A stretch of 64,000 nt of DNA from Pseudomonas mohnii (GTDB lineage Bacteria; Pseudomonadota; Gammaproteobacteria; Pseudomonadales; Pseudomonadaceae): NCBI RefSeq assembly GCF_900105115.1, contig NZ_FNRV01000001.1, forward strand, positions 5,893,501-5,957,500, given 5' to 3'. Below the pieces are notes generated by a model. It was not told the DNA's origin, did no database searches, and was given only the letters and a program-made list of their open reading frames with translations. Positions 54,456 to 62,523 of this stretch are shown one piece after another. Every line of letters begins with the position of its first letter. The stretch's first letter is position 1. The translations under genes were made by a program, and so were the position numbers.

Positions 54456-55229
54456 ATGAAACAACCCACCATCCATTCGCGGGATTTGATCGTCGGCCTG
54501 CAAAAAGGCCTGGCGCTGTTGCAGCTGTTTTCCCAGGAGCATCCGCGCTTGAGCGTGCCGGAAGTGGCGCGCATGGCCGACATGACCCAGAGCGCCGCCC
54601 GGCGTTTTCTGCTGACGCTGGTGCATGATGACTTTGCGCAAACCGACGGCCGCTATTACTGGCTGACCGCCAAGACCTTGCGCATCGGCCAGGCCTATGT
54701 CGATTCAGCGGTATTGCCGCGCATGCTGCGGCCCATCGTCGAGCAGGTGGCGCGAACCACTCAGGAGCACGTGTCGGTAGGCGTGCGTGACGGCGATGAC
54801 ATTGTGCATGTGGTGCGCAGCCGCTACAGCCACATCACTTCGATGTCGATTCGCCCGGGTTCGAGGGTACCGATGTATTGCACCTGCAGCGGTCGGCTGT
54901 GGCTGGCGAGCCTTGCCGAAGAGGCACTTGCCGCCTATTTCGCGCGCAATCGGCCACGGGCCATCACGCCTTACACCCTGACCGACGAAGCGCAGATCCG
55001 CAGCGAAATAGCCTTGGCCGCGGAGCGGGGTTACGTACTGGTGGATCAGGAATATGAAGTGGGCATGCGGGTTTTGAGCGTGCCGCTGATCGATCGGGAA
55101 GGGCGGTTGCAGGCGACGCTCACACTCACCACGCACGCGTCGCGCATGACCATCGAGGACATGCGCGAGCGTTATCTGTCGGCGCTCTACGAAGGGCAGG
55201 CACTGCTGCGGCCGATCATGACACTCTGA
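54456..55229 (+). CDS. IclR-family regulator, PcaR/PobR-like
   Basis: A 257-residue regulator. The N-terminal winged helix (GLQKGLALLQLFSQEHPRLS, DMTQSAARRFLLTLVH) and the effector domain (VSVGVRDGDDIVHVVRS, RVPMYCTCSGRLWLASL, GYVLVDQEYEVGMRVLSVPL) match the branch that includes PcaR and PobR, which sense aromatic and hydroaromatic acids. It is divergent from the shikimate-dehydrogenase-like gene, whose operon is the probable target. The ATG at 54456 follows AAAGAGG. A hairpin overlaps the end of the converging topB. Confidence 0.88.
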   Translation: MKQPTIHSRDLIVGLQKGLALLQLFSQEHPRLSVPEVARMADMTQSAARRFLLTLVHDDFAQTDGRYYWLTAKTLRIGQAYVDSAVLPRMLRPIVEQVARTTQEHVSVGVRDGDDIVHVVRSRYSHITSMSIRPGSRVPMYCTCSGRLWLASLAEEALAAYFARNRPRAITPYTLTDEAQIRSEIALAAERGYVLVDQEYEVGMRVLSVPLIDREGRLQATLTLTTHASRMTIEDMRERYLSALYEGQALLRPIMTL

Positions 55230-55296
55230 GCGTGCGCCGCTTGCTCAAGTGAACACCCTTACAACGGCGGGGCCCCGGTGTTCGTCAAACCCCATG

Positions 55297-55322
55297 AAAA
55301 ACGGCGCTGTCACGCCGGTTTT
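55297..55322. terminator. Hairpin between converging iclR and topB
   Basis: AAAACGGCG and CGCCGGTTTT pair with one bulge around a CTGTCA-type loop, with A- and T-runs on each side. It overlaps the last codons of topB and could terminate both genes. Confidence 0.55.
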
Positions 55323-57250
55323 GCTGTCCGCTTGCTGCCCGCCGTTGCTTTATGCTTGGCCGGCTTGCGCTTGTTTTTCCACGGTGTCGCGCCACGTCCG
55401 GCGGGGCTGGCCGGGCCGCTGATGGTCAGGCTCAGGCCGGCACAACGGCTGACCTGCTTGCTCATCCAGGCGGCTTGTTTGGTGACGAATTCTTCAAGGC
55501 TCATTTCGCCGCTTTGCACCATGTCCAGCGCCTGTTCCCAGATGGCCGTGGTGCCCGGATCGGCAATCGCCCGCGGGACTGCGTCGATCAGGCTGAAAGC
55601 GGCGGGGGTGGCGGCCAGCGCCTTGCCGTTCTTGACCAGGTACCCACGGTCGAGCAGGCCCTGGATGATCGAGGCGCGGGTCGCTTCGGTGCCGATGCCG
55701 GTGGTGTCCTTGAGTTTTTGCTTGAGCAGCGGATCTTCCACCAGTTTGGCCACGTTCTTCATCGCCTTGATCAGATCGCCTTCGGTGAACGGTTTGGGTG
55801 GTTGCGTCCACAGGTCCTTGAGCTGCACGTTGGCCACTGCGCAATCAATGCCTTCCTTGAGGTTGGGCAGTGTTTGCGGCGCCGGTGCTTCACGGCCCTT
55901 GGCCGGGGCAAGGGCTTCGGGCAACGCACGTTTCCAGCCGGGCTCGACGATCTGCTTGCCAACGGCACGCAAGGCTTCACCGGCGCAGTCGAAGTCGGCC
56001 TGGGTCCGGTCGTATTCGTGATTGGGCAGGAATTGTGCAAGGTAGCGTGCGCGGATCAGGGTGTAGACCGCGCGTTGTTTGCCCGCCAGTTTTTCGAGGT
56101 TCTTCGCGGCAGCGGTGGGGATGATGCCGTGGTGCGCGCTGACCTTGGCATCGTTCCAGGCCCGTGAGCGCCGCTGGGGCTCAAGGTGGTCGTGCAAGGC
56201 GTTCAGCGCGGGGTCGGCCTGACGCAGCGCCGCCAGGATACCCGGCGCTTCGCTGTGCTGACTGAGGGGCAAATAGCCGCAGTCACTGCGCGGGTAGGTG
56301 ATGACTTTATGGGTTTCATAGAGCGCCTGGGCGATGTCGAGGGTTTCCTGGGCGCCAAGCCCGAGCTTCTTCGAACAGACTTCCTGCAAGGTGCCCAGGT
56401 CGAACGGCAGCGGCGCCACCTCGCGCATGCGTTCGGTGCGCAGCTTGATCACCCGGGCGCTCGCTGCACCTGTCATCGCAGCTGCCGCTTGTTGGGCCAG
56501 CGCCTGATTCAGGCAGCGATCCTGATCGTCGCAAACCTCGGAGGCGGCCCGCCATTGCGCGGTGAACGCGGTGCCGTCGTGCAGCAGCTGGACATCGATG
56601 GCCCAGTAGGCGACCGGTACGAAGTTGGCGATGCTGCGGTCGCGATCCACCACCAGGCGCAAGGTCGGCGTTTGTACCCGACCGACCGGCAACACGCCCT
56701 GATAGCCGGACTGGCGGCCGAGCAGGGTGAACAGCCGGCTCATGTTCATGCCGATCAGCCAGTCGGCCCGGGAACGCCCCAGCGCCGAATGGTAAAGGCT
56801 GAAGGTTTCCGCCCCCGGCTTGAGCGTGGCGAGGGCCTTGCGGATCGAGGCGTCGTCCAGCGCCGACAGCCATAAGCGGCGGATCGGCCCGCGATAACGG
56901 CAATGCTCCACCAGTTCCCGGGCGATCATCTCGCCTTCACGGTCGGCGTCGGTGGCGATGATCAGTTCGTCGGCTTCGCCGAGCAGGCGTTTGACGGCCT
57001 TGTACTGACTGGCCGTGCGCGGTTTGACGGTCATTTTCCATTTGTCCGGAATGATCGGCAGGTCCGCCAGCACCCAACGCTTGTAGCGCGCGTCGTAGGC
57101 GTCCGGCGGCGCGGTTTCCAGCAGATGGCCGATGCACCAGGTCACCGTGACGTCCGTTCCCAGCCAGCAGCCATCGCCACGGCGCCTGGCACCGAGCACA
57201 GCCGCAATGTCTTTGGCCTGGGAAGGTTTTTCACAGAGGTACAGCCGCAT
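55310..57250 (-). CDS. topB: DNA topoisomerase III
   Basis: A 646-residue type IA topoisomerase that decatenates single-stranded DNA. Toprim motif DADREGE at 101-107 binds Mg; the active-site Tyr is in VITYPRSDCGYL; MNMSRLFT and GRVQTPTL are family segments. The tail after about residue 610 is basic (KNKRKPAKHKA), with no zinc fingers, as in E. coli TopB-like enzymes. The start at 57250 gives MRLYLCEKPSQAKDIAAVLG. It is not associated with an integrative element here. Confidence 0.95.
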   Translation of the reverse strand: MRLYLCEKPSQAKDIAAVLGARRRGDGCWLGTDVTVTWCIGHLLETAPPDAYDARYKRWVLADLPIIPDKWKMTVKPRTASQYKAVKRLLGEADELIIATDADREGEMIARELVEHCRYRGPIRRLWLSALDDASIRKALATLKPGAETFSLYHSALGRSRADWLIGMNMSRLFTLLGRQSGYQGVLPVGRVQTPTLRLVVDRDRSIANFVPVAYWAIDVQLLHDGTAFTAQWRAASEVCDDQDRCLNQALAQQAAAAMTGAASARVIKLRTERMREVAPLPFDLGTLQEVCSKKLGLGAQETLDIAQALYETHKVITYPRSDCGYLPLSQHSEAPGILAALRQADPALNALHDHLEPQRRSRAWNDAKVSAHHGIIPTAAAKNLEKLAGKQRAVYTLIRARYLAQFLPNHEYDRTQADFDCAGEALRAVGKQIVEPGWKRALPEALAPAKGREAPAPQTLPNLKEGIDCAVANVQLKDLWTQPPKPFTEGDLIKAMKNVAKLVEDPLLKQKLKDTTGIGTEATRASIIQGLLDRGYLVKNGKALAATPAAFSLIDAVPRAIADPGTTAIWEQALDMVQSGEMSLEEFVTKQAAWMSKQVSRCAGLSLTISGPASPAGRGATPWKNKRKPAKHKATAGSKRTAKPA

Positions 57251-57452
57251 AACCACCATCGTCGATCAGTGCCCGGAGAGGTGCACAGAATGGCGGGAGA
57301 TGGACGCGGGGGCAATCTTTATCTGTATGGATGTACAGTTTGTGCGTTGCAATGGTTTGCCTGATCCGTTCGGCTGCAAGGCGGCCGTGAGTGCGGAATT
57401 TGGGTTATACCTGATAAATCGTGGTCTCAGGTTATGGGGCTGCCGGGCAGCC

Positions 57453-57480
57453 CGTCGCGGGCAAGCCACGCTTCCACAGG
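57453..57480. repeat. Single REP element
   Basis: One GTCGCGGGCAAGC-type REP arm upstream of the DUF427 gene. Confidence 0.45.
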
Positions 57481-57509
57481 GTCAATCATCGTCATGAGGA
57501 ACGAACGCC

Positions 57510-57878
57510 ATGAAAAGCACCGGTCCCAGTCCTGTCATCACCATCGCCGAGCAACCCGGCTGTCTGCTGGTGAAGTTCCACGGTATCCAGGTGGCCGCGT
57601 CCTCGCGCGCGCTGGTGTTGCTGGAGGCCAATTATCCGCCGGTGTATTACGTGCCGCGGGAGGACATCGACGAGCAGTATTACGCCCGCACCGATCACAC
57701 CAGCTATTGCCCTTACAAGGGCGATGCCAGCTATTTCAGTTTGCAGGTGCCGGGGCATGAAGGGGCTAATGCGGTATGGAGTTACGAAAATCCCAAGGTG
57801 TCGGTGGAGCAGATTCGCGGGTATGTGGCGTTCTATCCGGACCAGGTGACATTCGAGGTGGTCGAGCTCGACGAGTGA
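57510..57878 (+). CDS. DUF427 domain protein
   Basis: A 122-residue protein with the DUF427 pattern: ALVLLEANYPPVYYVPREDI, RTDHTSYCPYKGDASYFSL, AVWSYENPKVSVEQIRGYVAF. It is a beta-rich single-domain protein, function unknown in bacteria. It stands alone next to a REPIN. Confidence 0.9.
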   Translation: MKSTGPSPVITIAEQPGCLLVKFHGIQVAASSRALVLLEANYPPVYYVPREDIDEQYYARTDHTSYCPYKGDASYFSLQVPGHEGANAVWSYENPKVSVEQIRGYVAFYPDQVTFEVVELDE

Positions 57879-57890
57879 TGTTCGCAATAC

Positions 57891-57975
57891 CGGTAGGAGC
57901 GAGCCTGCTCGCGATGATATGTCAGTCAACACGATGACAACTGATACACCATCGCGAGCAGGCTCGCTCCTACCG
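57891..57975. repeat. REPIN with perfect arms
   Basis: 57891-57916 is exactly inverted at 57950-57975, a perfect 26-bp inverted repeat with a 33-base spacer, between the DUF427 and MFS genes' 3' ends. Confidence 0.95.
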
Positions 57976-57992
57976 TTAGTTAAGGTCTTCCC

Positions 57993-59615
57993 TTAATTTT
58001 TGTGCAGGTCGACGTTGCGGGTCTCGCGCAAACAGATCAACCCCACCACCAGGCTGACGCCGGTGATCACCACCGGGTACCAGAGCCCGTAGAAAATGTC
58101 CCCGGTGTACACCACCAACGCGAACGACACCGTCGGCAGGAAGCCGCCGAACCAGCCGTTGCCGATGTGGTAGGGCAGGGACATCGAGGTGTAGCGGATG
58201 CGCGTCGGGAACAGTTCGACCATCAGCGCCGCCAGCGGCCCGTAGCACATTGCGGAAATGATGATTAGCGCCACGATCAGCGCGACGATCATCGGTTTGT
58301 TGATCTGCTGCAGGTCGGCTTGCTGCGGATACCCGGCGAGGGTAACGGCGCCGCGCAATGCCGCTTCGTCAAACCCGTCGATCTTCACGTCGCCAACGCT
58401 GACCTGCACAGTGCTGCCGGCCGGCGCCACGGCGCTGGTATAGGGCAAGCCCTGTTTGACCAGGAAGGTTTTGACCTTGTCGCACGGGCTGTCGAATTTC
58501 GCCTTGCCCACCGGGTCGAACTGAAAGGTGCAGGTGGCCGGGTCGGCCAGCACGGTGATCGGTGCCTGACGGCTGGCCAGGTCGATGGCGGGGTTGGCGT
58601 AGTGGGCCAGGGTCTTGAAGATCGGGAAGTACAGCGCGGTGGCCAGCAGCAGGCCGATCATCAGCACCGGTTTGCGCCCGACCTTGTCCGACAGCCAGCC
58701 GAAGAAGATGAAGAACGGCGCACCCAGGGTCACGCTGACAATCAGCAGGCCGTTGGCGACGGCAGGGTCCATTTTCAAGAACTGGGTGAGGAAGAACAGC
58801 ACATAGAACTGCGCGGCGTAGAAGGTCACGGCTTGCCCGGCGTTGATGCTGAACAGGGCGACGAGCACGACCTTGAGGTTTTCCCATTTGCCGAAGGAGT
58901 CGCGGATCGGCGACTTGCAGAGCTTGCCTTCCTCTTTCATTTTCACGAAGGCCGGCGACTCGTGCAGGCTCAGGCGAATCCAGGTCGAGATGCCGAGCAG
59001 GATGATCGAGAACAGGAACGGGATGCGCCAGCCCCAGACTTCGAACTGATCGCCCGTGAAGTAACGGCAACCGAGCACCACCAGCAGCGACAACAGCAGG
59101 CCAAGGGTGGCGGTGGACTGAATCCAGCTGGTGTGGAAGCCGCGTTTGCCGATGGGCGCGTGCTCTGCGACGTAGGTCGCGGCGCCGCCGTACTCGCCGC
59201 CCAGGGCCAGGCCCTGAAGCATGCGCAGCACCACGAGGATGATCGGCGCGGCGATGCCGATGCTCGCGTAGTTCGGTAGCAGCCCGACGCAGAAGGTCGC
59301 CAGGCCCATGAGGACGATGGTGGCGAGGAAGGTGTACTTGCGTCCGATCATGTCCCCCAACCGACCGAACACCAGGGCGCCGAACGGCCTCACGATGAAG
59401 CCGGCGGCGAAGGCCATCAGGGCGAAGATGAACGCCGTGGTGTCGTTGACCCCGGCGAAGAACTGCTTGCTGATTACCGCCGCGAGGGCGCCATAGAGGA
59501 AAAAGTCATACCACTCGAAGACTGTCCCGAGCGAGGAGGCGAAGATGACTTTCTGGGTGTCCTGGCTGGTACGCGCGCTGCGTAAGCTTTCCAGGGGCTG
59601 AACGTGTTCTGACAT
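57993..59615 (-). CDS. MHS-family metabolite:proton symporter
   Basis: A 540-residue MFS carrier. SSLGTVFEWYDFFLYG, GRLGDMIGRKYTFLAT, LQGLALGGEYGGAATYVAEH and the second-half GWLSDKVGRKPVLM mark the metabolite:H+ symporter branch (shikimate, alpha-ketoglutarate, proline-type). Twelve membrane segments are expected. An insert of about 90 residues (PITVLADPATCTFQF to AVTLAGYPQQ) sits between segments 8 and 9 and would face outside; it has two Cys. It lies in the same strand and downstream of the GMC oxidoreductase, with a REPIN between. The substrate is unknown. Confidence 0.85.
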   Translation of the reverse strand: MSEHVQPLESLRSARTSQDTQKVIFASSLGTVFEWYDFFLYGALAAVISKQFFAGVNDTTAFIFALMAFAAGFIVRPFGALVFGRLGDMIGRKYTFLATIVLMGLATFCVGLLPNYASIGIAAPIILVVLRMLQGLALGGEYGGAATYVAEHAPIGKRGFHTSWIQSTATLGLLLSLLVVLGCRYFTGDQFEVWGWRIPFLFSIILLGISTWIRLSLHESPAFVKMKEEGKLCKSPIRDSFGKWENLKVVLVALFSINAGQAVTFYAAQFYVLFFLTQFLKMDPAVANGLLIVSVTLGAPFFIFFGWLSDKVGRKPVLMIGLLLATALYFPIFKTLAHYANPAIDLASRQAPITVLADPATCTFQFDPVGKAKFDSPCDKVKTFLVKQGLPYTSAVAPAGSTVQVSVGDVKIDGFDEAALRGAVTLAGYPQQADLQQINKPMIVALIVALIIISAMCYGPLAALMVELFPTRIRYTSMSLPYHIGNGWFGGFLPTVSFALVVYTGDIFYGLWYPVVITGVSLVVGLICLRETRNVDLHKN

Positions 59616-59714
59616 ATCGGTATCCCTCACAGTGATTGTTTTTGTTGTTCCACTGTCGACGCCGGCTTTGTGGGCGGGCGCCGCTACTTCGATGTATCGG
59701 ATGTACGCGTTTCC

Positions 59715-59826
59715 GTAGGAGCGAGCCTGCTCCGGGCGGCGTTCCGACGATGAACTTGAGAGCGCACATGGGTGTCAGGTTGTCAGCGTTATCGTTGACG
59801 ACCATCGCGAGCAGGCTCGCTCCTAC
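59715..59826. repeat. REPIN, diverged copy
   Basis: GTAGGAGCGAGCCTGCTC at 59715-59732 is inverted at 59809-59826, separating the GMC and MFS genes. Confidence 0.85.
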
Positions 59827-59841
59827 AGTGTTCGTGTGGGT

Positions 59842-61488
59842 TCACGGGTGTGTGACCCGTTCCTTTGTCTCGGTGATGCTCCTTGTGTTGGGGTTGAGGA
59901 TCAGTTGTGCCGCTTTCTCGGCGATCATCAGCGTGGGCGAACAGGTATTGCCCGAGGTGATGCGCGGCATGATCGAGGCGTCGGCGATGCGCAGGCCTGG
60001 AATCCCGTGCACGCGCAGCTCGGCATCGACCACCGCGTGCGTGTCATTGCCCATGCGGCAAGTACCGACCGGGTGGAAAATCGTGGTGCCGATCCGGGCG
60101 GCGGCTTCGTGCAGCTCTTCTTCGCTTTGCAAGCGGTCGCCGGGCAGATATTCCACCGGTTTGAACGCCCTCAAGGCCGGTGCGGCAACGATGCGCCGGG
60201 TCAGGCGGATGGCGTCGGCGGCAACGCGCAGATCTTCCGGATGGCTCAGGTAGTTGGGTTGAATCAGCGGCGCGTCCTGCGGGTTGGCGGAGCGGATTTC
60301 CACCCGGCCGCGACTCTGCGGGCGCAGGTCGCAGACCGATGCGGTGAAGGCGGGGAAGGCGTGCAGCGGTTCACCGAAGCGCTCAAGCGACAGCGGTTGC
60401 ACGTGATATTCCAGGTTCGCCGAGGTCTGCTCCGGCCCCGAACGAGCGAACGCGCCGAGCTGACTGGGCGCCATCGACAGCGGGCCGCTGCGGTCATACA
60501 GATAGCGCAGGCCCATGCCCATCTTGCCCCACAGGCTGCCGGCGATCTGGTTCAGGGTGCGGGCATTTTGCAGTTTGTAGATCAGGCGCAATTGCAGGTG
60601 ATCCTGCAGGTTGCCGCCGACGCCGGCCAGTTCGTGCGCGACGCCGATGCCCAGCCGTTGCAGGAGTGGGCGAGGGCCGATCCCGGAACGCTGCAGGATG
60701 CTCGGCGAGCCGACCGAACCGGCGCTCAGGACGATTTCCTTGCGAGCCTTGAAGGTCCTGGCCTGGCCTTGCCAGCGAGCGACGACCGCTGCAGCGCGGC
60801 CATTGTCCAACAGCACGCGGTCGACTTCGACGCCGGTCAGCACGGTCAGGTTGGGGCGATGGCGGATGGGCTTGAGAAACGCCTTGGCCGCATTCCAGCG
60901 GACCCCGGCCTTTTGATTGACCTGAAAGTAGCCGCAGCCTTCGTTGTCGCCCTGGTTGAAGTCATCGATGCTGGCGATGCCGCTTTGCTCGGCGGCGCTG
61001 CGGAAGGCATCGAGAATCGGCCACGACAGGCGCTGGCGTTCGACCCGCCACTCGCCGGCGCCACTGTGAAACGCCGAGTCGCCGGCAAAGTGGCTTTCGC
61101 TTTTCTTGAACAGCGGCAGGACGTCTTGCCAGCGCCAGCCCGGATTGCCCTCGGCAGCCCAGCTGTCGTAGTCGCCCGCCTGGCCGCGCATGTAGATCAT
61201 GCCGTTGATCGAGGAGCAGCCACCGAGCACTTTGCCGCGTGGATAACTCAGGGCGCGGCCCTGCAAGCCGGGTTGGGCTTCGGTCTTGAAGCACCAGTCG
61301 GTGCGCGGGTTGCCGATACAGAACAGGTAACCCACCGGGATGTGAATCCACGCATAGTTATCGCGGCCGCCGGCTTCGAGCAGCAGTACGCGGTGTTGCG
61401 GGTTGGCCGACAGCCGATTGGCCAGCAAACAACCGGCGGGCCCGGCACCGACCACGATGTAGTCGTACTCATCAAGGGAAGTCTGCAT
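59842..61488 (-). CDS. GMC-family FAD alcohol dehydrogenase (BetA/AlkJ-like)
   Basis: A 548-residue GMC oxidoreductase. It has FAD motif VVGAGPAGCLLANRL near residues 12-26, PRGKVLGGCSSINGMIYMRG (GMC signature 1), SAGSVGSPSILQRSGIGP (signature 2), the catalytic His in IFHPVGTCRMG and the second active-site stretch ASIMPRITSGNTCSPT. Such enzymes oxidise alcohols at the membrane with quinone as acceptor; annotation as choline dehydrogenase is common but unproven. The start at 61488 overlaps an AGG-rich site. It is divergent from a LysR regulator. Confidence 0.88.
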   Translation of the reverse strand: MQTSLDEYDYIVVGAGPAGCLLANRLSANPQHRVLLLEAGGRDNYAWIHIPVGYLFCIGNPRTDWCFKTEAQPGLQGRALSYPRGKVLGGCSSINGMIYMRGQAGDYDSWAAEGNPGWRWQDVLPLFKKSESHFAGDSAFHSGAGEWRVERQRLSWPILDAFRSAAEQSGIASIDDFNQGDNEGCGYFQVNQKAGVRWNAAKAFLKPIRHRPNLTVLTGVEVDRVLLDNGRAAAVVARWQGQARTFKARKEIVLSAGSVGSPSILQRSGIGPRPLLQRLGIGVAHELAGVGGNLQDHLQLRLIYKLQNARTLNQIAGSLWGKMGMGLRYLYDRSGPLSMAPSQLGAFARSGPEQTSANLEYHVQPLSLERFGEPLHAFPAFTASVCDLRPQSRGRVEIRSANPQDAPLIQPNYLSHPEDLRVAADAIRLTRRIVAAPALRAFKPVEYLPGDRLQSEEELHEAAARIGTTIFHPVGTCRMGNDTHAVVDAELRVHGIPGLRIADASIMPRITSGNTCSPTLMIAEKAAQLILNPNTRSITETKERVTHP

Positions 61489-61560
61489 CCCTGACCTCAT
61501 GTTGTTGTTCTTGTTGATCCATCCTAGTTGTTAGCTTTCGTCAAAAGAATGTTAGTTTTT

Positions 61561-61577
61561 ACGCAGCTGCTGTGCGT
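61561..61577. promoter_or_regulatory. Possible LysR binding site
   Basis: ACGCA and TGCGT are inverted around 7 bases (17 bp in all), 30 bases before the LysR start in the divergent region, a usual position for a regulator's own recognition site. No further copy was found nearby. Confidence 0.35.
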
Positions 61578-61606
61578 TTTTAAACACCTGTAAACAAGGA
61601 CGATTC

Positions 61607-62503
61607 ATGTTCGACTGGAATGACCTGCGGTTTTTTCTCGAATTACAGCGCAGCGGACGTTTGTTGACCGCAGCCCGACGCTTGAACACGACCCACGCCA
61701 CCGTGGCACGGCACATCGAGGCCATCGAAAAAAGCCTCGGCACCGCGCTGTTCGTTCAGCATGCCCAGGGTTACGAGCTGACACCGGCCGGCGAGGCGCT
61801 GCTCAAGCACGCCGAAGCCATGGAGAACGTCGCGCTGCTGGCCCAGGAGGAAATCACCCAATCCACGGCGCCCTTGGGTAAGATCCGGGTCGGGGTCACG
61901 GAAGGACTGGGCATCATGTTCCTGGCCAGCCGCATGAATGGCCTGTTCGATCGCTATCCGGGGCTGGAGGTGGAACTGGTGGCGGTGCCCCGTTTCGTCA
62001 GCATCCTCAACCGCGAGGCGGAAATCAGCATTCACCTGGAACGACCGGCCGCCGACATGCTGGTGACCCGCAAACTCACCGACTATCGCCTGGCGCTTTA
62101 CGCCAGCCAGGAGTACCTCAACCGTTCGCCGGCGCTGCGTAGCCGCGAAGACCTGGGCCGGCATGCGTGGATTGGTTACGTCGACGATTTGCTGTTCAGC
62201 CAGGAACTGATGTTCCTCAACAGCTTCTGCCGCAACCCGCGGGTGGTGTTCCACAGCACCAGCGTCATCGCCCAGCAACAGGCCGCGCGCGCGGGCCTGG
62301 GGATCGCGGTGCTGCCGTGTTACATGGCCAGCGCCGATCCCGGACTGGTGCCGTTGCTGCCGGAGGAGAGCATCCAGCGCAGCTACTGGATCAGCACCCG
62401 CCGCGAGCTGCACAAATCCGTGCGGCTGCGCGTGTTGTGGGACTACGTGGTGCAATTGTGTGAACGGGAACAGGGCTTGTTGCTCGGCCCCAACCCCCTT
62501 TAG
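61607..62503 (+). CDS. LysR-family transcriptional regulator
   Basis: A 298-residue LysR protein. MFDWNDLRFFLELQRSGRLL, then TTHATVARHIEAIEKSLG and FVQHAQGYELTPAGEALL form the winged helix and linker; the rest is the inducer-binding domain (TQSTAPLGKIRVGVTEGLG). It is divergent from the GMC gene, so it probably controls it. The effector is unknown. Confidence 0.9.
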   Translation: MFDWNDLRFFLELQRSGRLLTAARRLNTTHATVARHIEAIEKSLGTALFVQHAQGYELTPAGEALLKHAEAMENVALLAQEEITQSTAPLGKIRVGVTEGLGIMFLASRMNGLFDRYPGLEVELVAVPRFVSILNREAEISIHLERPAADMLVTRKLTDYRLALYASQEYLNRSPALRSREDLGRHAWIGYVDDLLFSQELMFLNSFCRNPRVVFHSTSVIAQQQAARAGLGIAVLPCYMASADPGLVPLLPEESIQRSYWISTRRELHKSVRLRVLWDYVVQLCEREQGLLLGPNPL

Positions 62504-62523
62504 GGACGGCTCCCAAGGGGGCG

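Noticed and set aside
59842..61488. Firm choline dehydrogenase (betA) call
   Set aside because: GMC motifs are present but no betB, betI or choline transporter lies nearby, so the substrate is left open.
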